64,000 bases of DNA, taken from Leptolyngbya sp. BL0902 (GTDB taxonomy: Bacteria; Cyanobacteriota; Cyanobacteriia; Phormidesmidales; Phormidesmidaceae). Of the stretch, positions 17,411-27,116 are shown in pieces. The notes beneath the pieces are model-generated. The model did not search any database. It was not told the DNA's origin and worked only from the letters and a program-made list of their open reading frames with translations. Position 1 is the stretch's first letter. Each line of letters starts with the position of its first letter. The stretch is from contig NZ_CP046155.1 in the NCBI RefSeq assembly GCF_016403105.1, positions 1,178,001 to 1,242,000 on the forward strand, read 5' to 3'. The translations under genes were made by a program, and so were the position numbers.

Positions 17411-17568
17411 CCCCCCGCGATGGAAGATAGAAGTGACCCTGCCTCGGCGGGACAGAAGGCGCTGGGATTGCTTGAGGGGCGGCAGAATCAGGTTTCCGGC
17501 GAATCCTAGGTGGGGGGCTTAATGCAGGCGACGGCCTGGAGATGGATAGCGATTAAGGAGCAGGTTGA

Positions 17569-18534
17569 ATGGCCTACGAATTGGAGAAACAGGTGGCGGT
17601 GGCAGCGGTGCGGCAGGCGGCGCAGTTGTGTGAGGCCGTACGCCAAACCTTGGTGCCCGAAGCCATCGAAAAAAACGACAAAAGCCCCGTCACCGTGGCA
17701 GACTTTGGTGCCCAGGCGCTGATCTGTCGGGCCTTGGCGGAGGCGTTTCCCCAGGATGCGGTGGTTGGCGAAGAAGACGCCAACGACCTGCGCCAGCCGG
17801 AGATGGCAACCCCTTTAGCCACCGTGACGACGCAGGTACAGCGCCATGTGCCGACGGCCACCCCTGACGACGTCCTAGCCTGGATTGACCACGGCAACGG
17901 CACGGTGTCCTCCCGCTATTGGACGCTAGACCCCATCGACGGCACTAAGGGCTTCCTGCGCGGCGACCAGTACGCCATTGCCCTGGCCCTGGTGGAAGAT
18001 GGCGATCTAAAAGTGGGGGTGTTGGGCTGTCCCTATTTGAGCTTTGACGGCGGTGAGCAAGGGCTGATCTTCGTGGCGGTGCGCGGTGAGGGGGCGGTGA
18101 TGATGCCCCTAGCGGGCGGCGATCCGCAACCGTTGCAGGTCGTGCAAGATCCGCAGTCGGAGCGGTTCCGGTTTGTAGAAAGTGTGGAATCGGGCCACGG
18201 CGACCAACGCCAGCAAAGTGCCATGGCCCAGGCCGTGGGGATTCAGTCCCCCTCCATGCGGATGGACAGTCAGGCCAAGTATGCGGCGGTGGCGGCGGGA
18301 CAAGCCGCTCTATATTTACGGTTGCCTTCCCCCAAAACCCCCAACTACCGAGAAAAAATCTGGGATCACGCTGCTGGCACCCTGGTCGTCCAGGAAGCGG
18401 GGGGCTGCGTGACGGACATGCACGGTAAACCCCTCGACTTTGGCAAGGCCGCTCGGTTTGAGGACAACCGGGGGGTGGTGGTCAGCAATGGCATGATCCA
18501 CACCGATGTTTTGGCTGCCCTAGCTGCCAAGTAG
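17569..18534 (+). CDS. cysQ: 3'(2'),5'-bisphosphate nucleotidase (CysQ/HAL2-like)
   Basis: The predicted reaction is PAP to AMP plus phosphate, removing the by-product of sulfate assimilation. The 321-aa protein belongs to the inositol-monophosphatase superfamily. It has the first metal site in VVGEEDAND near residue 64, the DPIDGTKGFLRGDQYAI block near residue 122, and the C-terminal WDHAAGTLVVQEAGG block. The GTKGFLRG sequence is typical of the HAL2/plant SAL1 group rather than of IMPases or FBPases. An AAGGAG ribosome-binding site precedes the ATG. Confidence 0.88.
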   Translation: MAYELEKQVAVAAVRQAAQLCEAVRQTLVPEAIEKNDKSPVTVADFGAQALICRALAEAFPQDAVVGEEDANDLRQPEMATPLATVTTQVQRHVPTATPDDVLAWIDHGNGTVSSRYWTLDPIDGTKGFLRGDQYAIALALVEDGDLKVGVLGCPYLSFDGGEQGLIFVAVRGEGAVMMPLAGGDPQPLQVVQDPQSERFRFVESVESGHGDQRQQSAMAQAVGIQSPSMRMDSQAKYAAVAAGQAALYLRLPSPKTPNYREKIWDHAAGTLVVQEAGGCVTDMHGKPLDFGKAARFEDNRGVVVSNGMIHTDVLAALAAK

Positions 18535-18554
18535 AGATAGATCCCGGACGGCGG

Positions 18555-19427
18555 TTACGGGGTCTGGGATGAAGGTGAATCCCTGGAGTCTGCGGTGAGA
18601 TCGCCAAAGGTGGGGTGCTGGAAAGTGTAGCCAGCGGCCTTGATCTTTTGGTTGGAGACTCGCACGTTGTAGGGACGAGCACTGGGCTGGGTGGGATCCC
18701 ACGGGGTGGGGGCGAGGCCGTAGGTTTGGCTCACCCGGTCAATCAACTGGCGAACGGTGGGGATTTCGTCTTGCACCAGGTTGTAGAGCCCGCTGAGGCC
18801 CTGATCTTTGGCCCAGTCGATGGCCCCCACAATGTCCTCCTGGTGAACCCAGTTACTCGCCTCGTCTCCGCTACCAGGGCGGGTGGTGCCTGCCGAACGA
18901 CCGTAAATCTTCGCGAGTTCCCGCCCTGGGCCATAGATGCCGCCCAGCCGCAGCACACACACCTGTCGCTCTGCCGTCGCCGCCGATAGCAGAACGTTTT
19001 CGGTATCTAGCATAATGCGCCCGTTGTCTGTGGCGGGCTTGGCGGGATCGTCCTCCCGCACCCAGGATCCACCGTAGTTACCGTAGACCGAGTAGGTGCT
19101 AGTGAAGATAATCTGCCGTAAATCTGGGGCTTGATCGAGGGCCTGCACCACGGTTTCGGCAGTGTTGAGGTAGGTCTCGGTGTAGTTGGCCTGTCGTCCG
19201 GCCCCAACGCAGATCAGCAGCACCTGCTGCCCTGCCAGCAAATCCGCCACCGCTGCCCCATCATTGCCCCGCACCACCATCGCTCGATCCGCCACCCTCT
19301 GCAATGGGGGCAAACGGTCTGGGTGGGTCGTTGTGGCAGTGACCGTTATCCCCTGGGCTTGCCACAGTTCTGCCACGGCTTGGCCCACGTATCCACATCC
19401 TAAAATAGCCGCGTAGCGATAGCCCAT
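18555..19427 (-). CDS. NAD-dependent epimerase/dehydratase (YeeZ-like SDR)
   Basis: The 290-aa extended short-chain dehydrogenase-like protein has its nucleotide-binding motif at the extreme N-terminus (ILGCGYVGQAVAE) and a STYSVYGNYGG segment near residue 112. An LRLGGIYGPGREL strand follows near residue 160. GCGYVG instead of GxxGxxG is characteristic of the YeeZ-type atypical SDRs. The usual YxxxK active site is not evident, so catalytic activity is uncertain. The substrate is unknown. It converges with the bisphosphate nucleotidase gene. Confidence 0.75.
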   Translation of the reverse strand: MGYRYAAILGCGYVGQAVAELWQAQGITVTATTTHPDRLPPLQRVADRAMVVRGNDGAAVADLLAGQQVLLICVGAGRQANYTETYLNTAETVVQALDQAPDLRQIIFTSTYSVYGNYGGSWVREDDPAKPATDNGRIMLDTENVLLSAATAERQVCVLRLGGIYGPGRELAKIYGRSAGTTRPGSGDEASNWVHQEDIVGAIDWAKDQGLSGLYNLVQDEIPTVRQLIDRVSQTYGLAPTPWDPTQPSARPYNVRVSNQKIKAAGYTFQHPTFGDLTADSRDSPSSQTP

Positions 19428-19525
19428 GGGTTCACTCTCCAGAGGGTTCTGTACCCCAATACCAGATTACCGAATGGAGGCACCATCCCGGATAGCCAAC
19501 TCCCATTGGCCTAGATCCCATCGAC

Positions 19526-19753
19526 CTAGATCACATCAGCAAAGGTACGCTCCATGCGGCGGAAGTAGAGGATTCCGGTGAACAGCAGCACGAACACCAG
19601 CAGCAGCGACAGCAAAAATCCCGGCCAAAACAGCTGTACCTCACCGCCAATGATGGCCCACCGAAAGCCGTCAATCACCCCCACCATGGGATTGAGGGAA
19701 TACAGCAATCGCCAGCGGTCGGGCACGATGGCGCTACTGAAACCCACCGGGGA
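19526..19753 (-). pseudogene. 3' fragment of polysaccharide-export ABC permease, split by IS4
   Basis: These are the last 75 residues of an ABC-2 type export permease (SPVGFSSAIVP onward, a hydrophobic segment near the end, then a cytoplasmic FRRMERTFADVI). The fragment has been separated from its 5' part (21076-21681) by the IS4-family element at 19763-21075. Removing the element and one 9-bp duplicate rejoins both parts in frame into 277 residues, the usual length of Wzm/TagG-type permeases. The fragment's present open frame continues upstream into IS sequence and has no genuine start. Confidence 0.9.
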
Positions 19754-19762
19754 GATATAGAG
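19754..19762. repeat. Target-site duplication, left copy (GATATAGAG)
   Basis: The 9-bp sequence GATATAGAG directly abuts the left inverted repeat of the IS and recurs at 21076-21084. The identical copies suggest a recent insertion. Confidence 0.95.
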
Positions 19763-21075
19763 CTGACTGCCTGACAGAAGTGGGTGAAAGGCTTGAAACC
19801 TCGTGGTGGGAGGGGAAAAGGTGAGGTGACATGAGACGCTGGAATTTGCGTATTTCAGGGTCTTTGCCATGTCATCCACCACCTGTCTCTATGATCAAGT
19901 GCTGTCCTTGCTGCGTCAATATAGCCATCGTCGGGATTTACGGCACCTCAAAGCGCTGGCGTGGATGGTGACGGCGCTGGTGTGCAGTGGTCGGTTGAGC
20001 CTGCCGGAGTGGGAGGCCTATGTTCCCAGTCGCGCCCGCCAAGCGCAAAGCACCGAACGACGATGGCAACGGTTTATGAGCAATCACCGGGTGCGGATTA
20101 AAAGTCTGTACGTGCCCTTGGCGTTAGCGGCGATTCATCGGTGGAAAGGACGGCGACTCTACCTAGCCCTCGATACGACGGTGCTGTGGAATCGGTATTG
20201 CATGATTCACCTGTCCGTGACCTGTTGTGGGCGGGCGGTGCCCCTGCTGTGGCGGGTGTTAGAGCATCCTAGTGCCACGGTCAGTGCCCAACGGTATTTG
20301 CCGATGCTGCGCTTAGCCCATCGACTGTTGCAGGCTTATCCCGATGTGATGCTGTTAGCCGACCGAGGGTTTGCCAACCATGACCTGCTGGCGTGGCTCA
20401 GCGACAGTCGATGGCACTATGCTTTACGCTTGCCCAGTGATGTGGTGGTGCATGGCCCCCGCCGTCAGCCGATTGAGGTAGGTGTTCTGTGGCCCCCCAA
20501 GGGCGAAGTTCGTTTCTATGAGGGCATTGGCCTGTGGGCCGATGGGCGCTGGCGCTGCAACCTGGTTCTGGCTAACGTCAAAGGCGTTAAGGAGCCCTGG
20601 GCGGTCATCACCGATGAGCCGCCGACCCTCAATACCCTGTGGCAATATGCCCTCAGGTTCCGAGTTGAGGAACTGTTCCTCGATTCAAAATCCGGGGCCT
20701 TTGCCCTCGAATCTTCCGGCATCCGCTCCGCCCAAGCCCTCGAACGTCTCTACCTCGTCGCGGCAGTCGCCATCCTCTATGGCACCACCCAGGGCATGGC
20801 CGCTCAACTCGACGGTCTCCGCTCTCAGGTTGACCCTCATTGGACACGGGGCATCAGCTATCTCAAAATCGGCCTCCGCTGGCTTAGAGGGGTGGTCAAC
20901 AAAGGGCGTCCGTTGCTCAACCCCATCCCCCTATTGACCGTTGACCCAGATCCCTGTTTTGCATCTAAAAAGGCAGAAGCCCGATATTATGACCGCATCT
21001 GGTTCTCTAGGATCCAGTCCATGCGCTGTCAGCTACCCCCTTGGGAGGCCGCATAAAGATGTGTCAGGCAGTCAG
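19763..21075 (+). mobile_element. IS4-family insertion sequence, complete (1313 bp)
   Basis: The ends carry perfect 14-bp terminal inverted repeats, CTGACTGCCTGACA at 19763-19776 and its complement TGTCAGGCAGTCAG at 21062-21075. A 9-bp GATATAGAG duplication lies outside each. One intact transposase gene fills it. It is inserted in antisense orientation to the interrupted permease gene. Confidence 0.95.
19869..21056 (+). CDS. IS4-family DDE transposase
   Basis: The 395-aa protein has an RNase-H-like DDE core with the first Asp in YLALDTTVL near residue 100, the second in LLADRGFANHDLL near residue 163, and the Glu in RVEELFLDSKSG near residue 270, matching the IS4 Y-x-x-E-x-x-F-x-D-x-K signature region. 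The N-terminal domain is basic (RARQAQSTERRWQRF). No frameshift or stop interrupts it, so it is probably functional. The ATG at 19869 lies 106 nt inside the left end. Confidence 0.92.
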   Translation: MSSTTCLYDQVLSLLRQYSHRRDLRHLKALAWMVTALVCSGRLSLPEWEAYVPSRARQAQSTERRWQRFMSNHRVRIKSLYVPLALAAIHRWKGRRLYLALDTTVLWNRYCMIHLSVTCCGRAVPLLWRVLEHPSATVSAQRYLPMLRLAHRLLQAYPDVMLLADRGFANHDLLAWLSDSRWHYALRLPSDVVVHGPRRQPIEVGVLWPPKGEVRFYEGIGLWADGRWRCNLVLANVKGVKEPWAVITDEPPTLNTLWQYALRFRVEELFLDSKSGAFALESSGIRSAQALERLYLVAAVAILYGTTQGMAAQLDGLRSQVDPHWTRGISYLKIGLRWLRGVVNKGRPLLNPIPLLTVDPDPCFASKKAEARYYDRIWFSRIQSMRCQLPPWEAA

Positions 21076-21084
21076 GATATAGAG
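21076..21084. repeat. Target-site duplication, right copy (GATATAGAG)
   Basis: Exact copy of 19754-19762, immediately outside the right inverted repeat. This copy is counted as the last three codons of the permease 5' fragment. Confidence 0.95.
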
Positions 21085-21681
21085 GCCAAACTGCACCAAA
21101 AACGGTACGACGTAGCGAAAGTCGCGGTATTGCACATTGAGGGCGGCTAGCCACAGCCCCGCCCCCATGGCAGCGGCAAAGGCAACGGCGGTGAACAGGG
21201 GCAGGGTGAGGATGCGCCAGGAGGGCAGGGCATTGTACCAAGCCATCAGCCCCAGCAGAATAATGCCGGAAATTAAGAAGTCTACAAAGCTGACGATGAC
21301 GGCACTGGTGGGCACCACCAGCCGGGGAAAGTACACCTTAGAAATCAGGTTAGCGTTGGTAATTAGGCTGTTGCTGCATTCCGCCAGGGCATTGGCAAAA
21401 AACTGCCAGGGCAGCATGGCCGAAAACACCAGGATCGGGTAGGGCGCATCTCCCTCGCTGGGGAGGTTGGCGAGGCGACCAAACACTACGGTAAACACCA
21501 CCATAGTCAGGAAGGGCCGAATCAGCGCCCAGGCTACCCCCACGGCGGTTTGCTTGTAGCGGACTAAGATATCCCGCCATGCCAAAAAGTAAAACAGCTC
21601 CCGGTAGCGCCACAGATCCCGAAAATACTGGGCTTCTGTGCGCCCCGCCTCAATCACCAGTTCAGGAATCGGTTCCGTCAT
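21076..21681 (-). pseudogene. 5' fragment of polysaccharide-export ABC permease, split by IS4
   Basis: These 202 codons are the N-terminal part of a Wzm/RfbA/TagG-type ABC-2 permease. There is a cytoplasmic start (IPELVIEAGRTEAQYFRDLW), then membrane segments including YKQTAVGVAWALIRPFLTMV and PFLVQFGLYI at the break. The reading frame then enters the IS and stops after three codons. The rest is at 19526-19753. No Wzt-type ATPase partner is present on either side, so the permease was already encoded away from its ATPase here. The truncated product would lack the last membrane segments and is presumably inactive. Confidence 0.9.
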
Positions 21682-21890
21682 GGGTATCTCCCTACGCCTA
21701 CTGCCTCTAGGCTACCCAGAAGCCCGAATTCTGCCCGCGCTCTGTCAAAAGTTGAGACATCCCCCGTCTGCCGGACGGTAAACCGCTCTCCCTAAGCCCC
21801 TAGACCATCCCCCTGGGCGCTAAAATCAGAAAGCCCATGGGCACAGATTGACATTAGATTCACATTAGCCGTTCGTTCGAGAGTAACTCC

Positions 21891-22235
21891 ATGTCACAAG
21901 GTCAAGGATTTGGGTTTGGGTTAGGCAAAATGAAGGAGCTCACCGAAGCCTTCAAAAAAGCCCAGCAAATTCAAGAGGGAGCGAAGCAACTTCAGGAAGA
22001 TCTCGAACAAATGGAGATCGAAGGGGAAGCGGGTGGTGGCTTGGTGAAGGTGATCATGAGCGGCAACCAAGAACCCCGTGGTGTCACCATTGCCCCGGAG
22101 GCGATGAACGAAGGCGCGGAGGTGTTGTCCGATCTCCTCACAGCGGCCATGAAAGACGCTTATCAAAAGTCCACCTCCACCATGCGCGACAAGATGGAGG
22201 AACTGACTGGGGGGCTCAATCTCCCAGGGCTCTAG
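21891..22235 (+). CDS. YbaB/EbfC nucleoid-associated protein
   Basis: This 114-aa protein has a Gly-rich N-terminus ([20 protein letters not shown]), then a helical [31 protein letters not shown] core and the family block [16 protein letters not shown]. It ends in a [17 protein letters not shown] tail. EbfC/YbaB dimers bind DNA as tweezer-like proteins. It is usually found near dnaX/recR, but that context is absent here. Confidence 0.93.
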   Translation: MSQGQGFGFGLGKMKELTEAFKKAQQIQEGAKQLQEDLEQMEIEGEAGGGLVKVIMSGNQEPRGVTIAPEAMNEGAEVLSDLLTAAMKDAYQKSTSTMRDKMEELTGGLNLPGL

Positions 22236-22458
22236 GGGCTGGGGATGGCGTGGCTAGGGCCTCATCCTAGGGGCGTCAGGCCAAGAGGCTCTTGCGGTAG
22301 ATGGGTTTCGGTGTCTGCCCGTGCGTGGCCCCTGGTTCTAACAACTACCCTGGATATCCCCCGTGGTCGCTGACGAGAATCTCGCTACGGGTGAGTTTTG
22401 AGGGCCTAGTCACCGCTCTGCATGTTTTTGATCCTCTATTCTGCATATCCCTTCCTGA

Positions 22459-22947
22459 ATGGCTATGAGCACTCGCGTATTATTTGTGTGCCTCGGCAAC
22501 ATTTGTCGGTCGCCCTCCGCCGAAAATATCATGAACCATCTCGTGCAGCAGCGACAGTGGACGGATCGCGTCACCTGCGATTCAGCCGGAACCGCCAGCT
22601 ACCACATTGGGAGTCCACCAGATCGACGGATGACCGCCGCCGCCAAGGACTTTGGCATCACCCTCCGAGGACAAGCCCGCCAGTTTGATCCCGCCGATTT
22701 TGAGCGCTTCGACTGGATCCTAGCCATGGATGCCCAAAACTATCGCGATATTTTGGCCCAGGATGTCACCCAAGTCTACGGCCACAAGGTCAAATTGATG
22801 TGCGACTTTTGCCGTACCCACACCGACCGGGAAGTGCCCGATCCCTACTACGGTGGCCCTGAGGGGTTTACCTACGTCATTGAGCTGCTCCTTGATGCCT
22901 GTGAAGGATTTTTGGATCAGGTGATTGATCATGGCGCTACTCCCTAG
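22459..22947 (+). CDS. Low-molecular-weight protein tyrosine phosphatase
   Basis: The 162-aa enzyme carries the P-loop CLGNICRS (Cys11 to Arg17) close to the N-terminus and the general-acid loop VPDPYYGG near residue 131. These are the two defining motifs of LMW-PTPs, which dephosphorylate phosphotyrosine, for example on polysaccharide-export kinases. A second in-frame ATG two codons later (22465) is an alternative start. The gene overlaps the downstream DUF1400 hydrolase gene by 17 nt, implying translational coupling. Confidence 0.93.
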   Translation: MAMSTRVLFVCLGNICRSPSAENIMNHLVQQRQWTDRVTCDSAGTASYHIGSPPDRRMTAAAKDFGITLRGQARQFDPADFERFDWILAMDAQNYRDILAQDVTQVYGHKVKLMCDFCRTHTDREVPDPYYGGPEGFTYVIELLLDACEGFLDQVIDHGATP

Positions 22948-24649
22948 GGATTGCCCGCCGTCGGAGCCCAGGCTTCGCCCCCGATGCTGTCGCCCCTGGC
23001 GACGGTGGCGCTGGGGACTGGCGTCCTTAGCGGCGGCAGGATTGTGCCTGGTGGCGGTGCCCAGTCGGGCCGCAGAACGGCTGATTATTTCCTACGGTGC
23101 CCTAGAACGCACGATTCCCATTGCCGACATTGAAGCCTTTGTGGCCACGGGGCACCTCACGCCCCAGCTTCAAGCCTATAACCGCCATTTTAGGCTCCCC
23201 CAGGCGCAGCTCGATCAGGCTCGACAGGTGTTGGCCACCCCCGCTGAGATGCTACGTCCGGTGGGCATTGCCCAGTTTCTCTATACCCAGCAGGGGGAAC
23301 GGCTGCTGCAAGAACTAACTAGAGTAGTGCGGACTCCGGCGCGGGTGGGGGATTTTTCGGCCCTGCGAGCGGCCATTATCCTAGGGGCGGTGCGGGTCGA
23401 GAGCGGGGTCACGCTCTTGGATGTGCTGCGGGCCTATCCCCTGGAGGCCATTCGCATCGACTTGGCGGAGGGCTTTGCCGTGGCCTCCGAAATTAACCGG
23501 GCTATTTTCCAGTCTTCCCAGGCGGTTGACCTAGTGCAGCGCCTGTCTCGCCAGGAGGCGGAGGCCGATCCCCTCACCCCAGCAGAGTTGGACGCCCTGC
23601 ATCAGTTGCGGCAGGACAGCCGCATTTATGGAGTCAACCTAATCAGCCGCAACCTACCTGGCTTAGCCAATCCAGCCAACCTTTACCTGCCCCAGGTATC
23701 ACCCGGACAAGTTCCTCCGCCCCAGGGCTTTCCCTTAATTTTGATTTCCCACGGGCTGGGTAGCAATCGCCACAGTTACGACTACCTGGCTAACGATTTG
23801 GCCAGCGCTGGCTTTGCGGTGGTGGCCATTGACCATGCTGGCAGCAATGACGAGCAGCTCATGGCTCTGCTGGAGGGGCGTACCGCCGACGTGGTGCCCG
23901 ATGAGGAATTTCTCCGCCGCCCCCAGGAAATTAGCCTCGCGATAGATTCCCTCAAAGCCCTCCAGGCCCACGGATCGGTCTTGCCTGTGCGCTTCAACTT
24001 TGACCGCATTGGTGTGGTGGGGCAATCCTTTGGAGGCTATACGGCCCTAGCCTTAGCGGGGGCCACCTTTGATCTCAACACCCTCCATGGCGAATGCCCG
24101 CCGGAGGTGCTGACCTTCAATCCGTCGCTGCTGTTGCAGTGTCAGGCCACCAACTTAGTCGATCCCCAGCAAACCCTTCAGGATGCGCGGGTGGACTCCA
24201 TTTTGGCCATGAACCCTGTGGGTAGTGCCCTGTTTGGCCCAGGGGGCTTTCAGCGCGTCACCATTCCGGTCATGGTGGTCAGCAGTGCCGCTGACACGGT
24301 AGCCCCGGCCTTTCCTGAGCAAATCCTGCCCTTCACCTGGCTCTCCACGCCAGAACGATACCTGGTGCTGCTGGGGCAGGGCACTCACTTTTCGGTGATT
24401 GGCGATGTTGAGGCCAGCGACCAACCCATTGCCCTGCCACCAGACATCATTGGCCCCCGCCCCGACCTGGCGCAGGAAGCCATGAAGATCCTGGCCCTGG
24501 CGCATTTTCAGATGACCCTCAATCAGGATGAACGCTTTCGGCCCATGGTGCAGGCGGCGTTCGTCAAGGCCATTAATGGTGAGACCTATCCCCTCTACCT
24601 CAGCACTACCCTTTCCACCGAAGCACTAGGATCGGTGCTTCAGCCCTAG
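22931..24649 (+). CDS. Exported alpha/beta hydrolase with DUF1400 domain
   Basis: Started at the ATG at 22931, it is 572 aa. There is an Arg-rich leader and hydrophobic core (LASLAAAGLCLVAV) with cleavage likely after SRA. A DUF1400 domain (ERLIISYGALERTIPIADIE onward, about 50-180) is followed by an alpha/beta hydrolase domain with an oxyanion strand LILISHGLGSNRHSY, the nucleophile elbow GQSFGG and acid AADTVAP. The catalytic His is in GQGTHFSVI. All three catalytic residues are present. DUF1400 hydrolases are cyanobacterial and unassigned; lipase or dienelactone-hydrolase-like activity is possible. Confidence 0.88.
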   Translation: MALLPRDCPPSEPRLRPRCCRPWRRWRWGLASLAAAGLCLVAVPSRAAERLIISYGALERTIPIADIEAFVATGHLTPQLQAYNRHFRLPQAQLDQARQVLATPAEMLRPVGIAQFLYTQQGERLLQELTRVVRTPARVGDFSALRAAIILGAVRVESGVTLLDVLRAYPLEAIRIDLAEGFAVASEINRAIFQSSQAVDLVQRLSRQEAEADPLTPAELDALHQLRQDSRIYGVNLISRNLPGLANPANLYLPQVSPGQVPPPQGFPLILISHGLGSNRHSYDYLANDLASAGFAVVAIDHAGSNDEQLMALLEGRTADVVPDEEFLRRPQEISLAIDSLKALQAHGSVLPVRFNFDRIGVVGQSFGGYTALALAGATFDLNTLHGECPPEVLTFNPSLLLQCQATNLVDPQQTLQDARVDSILAMNPVGSALFGPGGFQRVTIPVMVVSSAADTVAPAFPEQILPFTWLSTPERYLVLLGQGTHFSVIGDVEASDQPIALPPDIIGPRPDLAQEAMKILALAHFQMTLNQDERFRPMVQAAFVKAINGETYPLYLSTTLSTEALGSVLQP

Positions 24650-24671
24650 CCCCAAATCGCCCCAGGCGGAC

Positions 24672-25340
24672 TTAGCCCTTGGCCCTACCGCTCAGGACGG
24701 TGCCGATCAGACAGGCTCCAGTGGTGATCACGCCCTCAAGCCGGGCCTGGGTGAGGTCGGCGCAGAGGAGGTTGGCCCCAGAGAGGGATGCTCCGGCTAG
24801 GTTGGCTTGGTGCAGGTCGGCTTCCTCTAGGTTGGCATTGTTTAGTCTGGCCCCGGAGAGATCGGCCCCAGACAGATCGGCTCCCCGCAGGTTTACCTCA
24901 CTAAGGTTGGCTCCCCGCAGGTCTACACCGCGTAAATCTACCCCTTGCAGGTTCACCCCGGTTAGGGTGCAGCCACTCAGGAAGGCCCCCGCCAAACTGC
25001 CCCCGCCAAACCGCGCTCCCATCAGGTTGGCCCCCCGCAGGTTGGCCCCCCGTAGATCGGCCCCGCTGAGGTCGCACTGCATCAGGTTGGCCCCCCAAAG
25101 GTTGGCCCGCCCGTCGGCCCCTGCTAGGCTAGCGCCCATCAGATTGGCTCCCTCTAGGTGGGCTTGGTGCAGGTTGGCACGGCTGAGGTTGGCTCCGACG
25201 AGGGTGGCCCCTGGCCAATGTACCCCGGCCAGCATCGCCCCAGATAAATCTTCATCGGCTAGATCAACCCCCGGCAAGTGGCGCAGTTGTCCAGCCTTGA
25301 GGGCGGTTAGATCCAGAGAGTCGGCGGTCGCAGGGGCCAT
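24672..25340 (-). CDS. Pentapeptide-repeat protein
   Basis: The 222-aa protein is made almost wholly of A(D/N)LxG-type pentapeptides from about residue 25 to 215 ([17 protein letters not shown], then many tandem units). It should fold as a right-handed quadrilateral beta-helix. Small interruptions occur near ADGRANLWG and [13 protein letters not shown]. There is no signal peptide or membrane segment, so it is likely cytoplasmic. The function cannot be assigned; some family members mimic DNA. It lies 35 nt downstream of the DICT gene, in the same direction. Confidence 0.93.
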   Translation of the reverse strand: MAPATADSLDLTALKAGQLRHLPGVDLADEDLSGAMLAGVHWPGATLVGANLSRANLHQAHLEGANLMGASLAGADGRANLWGANLMQCDLSGADLRGANLRGANLMGARFGGGSLAGAFLSGCTLTGVNLQGVDLRGVDLRGANLSEVNLRGADLSGADLSGARLNNANLEEADLHQANLAGASLSGANLLCADLTQARLEGVITTGACLIGTVLSGRAKG

Positions 25341-25375
25341 GGGTTTGGGATGGGGAGGAGGGCAGTGGGGACAGA

Positions 25376-26773
25376 TTACTGGGCAGTGGCGGCAAAGACC
25401 GTCCTGGGATCGGCAAGCTCAGGGTTGAGTAAGCCAGCGCCTAGGGTGATTTTAGTGGGAATGGTGGGCAGGCTCATGCCCTGTTGTAGCCCCATCACCA
25501 ACAGGCTCAGAATTTCGACGAGTTTAGGATCCCACCGTTGCCCTGCTTCCTGCTGAAAGTTCCCCAAGACTTCTGTGATGTTAGCCATGGTCTGAGCGGG
25601 GTCTGGTGCGTGCCCCTGACCGGATGGATCGTAGCCCTTGAGGGCCACCTGGCGCTGAAACTCGGCCACCAGACCCAACAGGCGCGACTCTAGGGGGATG
25701 CTGTCTCCCGCTAGGCCAGCGGGATAGCCCTGCCCGTCCCAGCGTTCGCCCTGGTGGGTGATGATGGCGGCAATGGCGCGCATTCGGGGCATCAGCCGCA
25801 GGGCTTGAACCTCAGCCACCAGGGGGCAACTGGGGGCCTCGTGGCCGAGGGCGAGAACTTCGGCGGTGGGGGCAATGCGGTGTAGCATTCCGGCCAGCCG
25901 CAGGCGCTGAATTTGCCAAGCGGGTAGATCGAGCAGTTGGCCCATCATCTCTAGCAGGGCCACCACTTCGCTGCCCGCCAGGGGGTTGATGGGATCGCTC
26001 AGGTCTACGAGCTGGGCCATGCGTAAAAAGGCTTGCAGCTCGTTAGAAAACAGGTTGTGATCGAGATCTTCGGCCCAGTTAAAGGTGAGATTACTCTGCA
26101 AGTCATCGCGGCTGGTTTGCAGATACTGCACCACCTGGGTCACGGTGCGGCTCACGGTAACGGCATCGGGGCACGTTTGGGCGGGGGTCTGCTGGCGCAG
26201 GGCGTCAAGCTGTTGTGAAAGCTGGGCCTGGAGGGCCGGATCATAGCCTCCGATATGCTGGATGGCCAGTTCCACCGTTTGGCAAACCAGGGCGGCATCA
26301 AAGGTCCAAAACCCGTAGAACTTGCGCTCTAGGTCGTTGCTGGGCAGTCCGGTTTTGCCATAGTCAGCCTCGGATAGTTCTTGGCAGAGCACCATGGCGC
26401 TGTACTCCGGCGAGAGAATCATCAGGTGCCATTCCTGGGCCACCGGGTCGCTATCGGCCAAATCGACTAGGGCTACATTCTGGCGCTGGCTGGTGGGATG
26501 ATCGTGAAAGCCCGCCTCTGGAGACGCCATGATGACAATCTGCTGGGATCGGTCGGCCAGGGCGGCGTAGCGCTCCGCCTCTTCTAGGTACCACTTGCCC
26601 CGCTGAAAGGCCGTGATGACCAGGGGATCGGAGTCAGCGGTGAGAATACAGTCCTCTAGGGCATGGCAGAGGGCCACCAGGGTATTTTTGTAGTACACGC
26701 CGTAGTTAAGGGGCGTAGTTTCCGGTTCGGTGCGCCCATCCACCAACCGTTGCAGTAATGACCCCTCCAGCAT
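25376..26773 (-). CDS. DICT sensor protein with degenerate HD-GYP-like domain
   Basis: The N-terminal half of this 465-aa protein (about 1-190) matches the DICT domain, a light- and cyclic-di-GMP-associated sensory domain of cyanobacteria and actinobacteria ([38 protein letters not shown]). The C-terminal half (about 250-450) reads as an HD-GYP-type phosphodiesterase fold with [21 protein letters not shown], but the HD metal doublet is replaced (LHRIAP where LHDIGK is expected). It probably binds a nucleotide without hydrolysing it, or has lost function. The pentapeptide-repeat gene follows in the same direction. Confidence 0.75.
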   Translation of the reverse strand: MLEGSLLQRLVDGRTEPETTPLNYGVYYKNTLVALCHALEDCILTADSDPLVITAFQRGKWYLEEAERYAALADRSQQIVIMASPEAGFHDHPTSQRQNVALVDLADSDPVAQEWHLMILSPEYSAMVLCQELSEADYGKTGLPSNDLERKFYGFWTFDAALVCQTVELAIQHIGGYDPALQAQLSQQLDALRQQTPAQTCPDAVTVSRTVTQVVQYLQTSRDDLQSNLTFNWAEDLDHNLFSNELQAFLRMAQLVDLSDPINPLAGSEVVALLEMMGQLLDLPAWQIQRLRLAGMLHRIAPTAEVLALGHEAPSCPLVAEVQALRLMPRMRAIAAIITHQGERWDGQGYPAGLAGDSIPLESRLLGLVAEFQRQVALKGYDPSGQGHAPDPAQTMANITEVLGNFQQEAGQRWDPKLVEILSLLVMGLQQGMSLPTIPTKITLGAGLLNPELADPRTVFAATAQ

Positions 26774-27116
26774 TGCAGTCCTCGGTATACCCTACAGCTA
26801 TGTATTCTGGATGATAACGCAGCTTGGGGGGGGCAAGCCACGGCACAATAGCTACCCCTGGCGACAGGTGGATAGCGGCACCGGAGAAACCACCGATAAA
26901 CGCCCGCTTCACCCAGAATCTTAGCGAAACCTGTTACCGTTTCAGTAACTTTTGAGCATCTCCTGTCCACCCTCGGTAGAGTGAGAGGTGGCAGGGCAGG
27001 TAGGCCATCATTCTCCTACGATCCCCGGCCCAATTCCCGTCAGTGGGGCTTGAGAAGCGGCCCCATGACTGAGGACTTGCCTAAAAATCGTCAATGCTGT
27101 GGATGTGAGGTCAACC
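26774..27116. other. Divergent intergenic region DICT / YbaY protein
   Basis: This 343-nt region between divergent genes presumably holds both promoters. It includes a G-run (26826-26832) and a short GAGAGGTGGCAGGGCAGG purine stretch. No RNA gene or reliable promoter boxes are seen. Confidence 0.4.

Noticed and set aside
19526-19882. 118-aa frame as an intact small membrane protein
   Set aside because: Its first 43 residues derive from IS4 sequence and the target duplication; only the end is a permease remnant.
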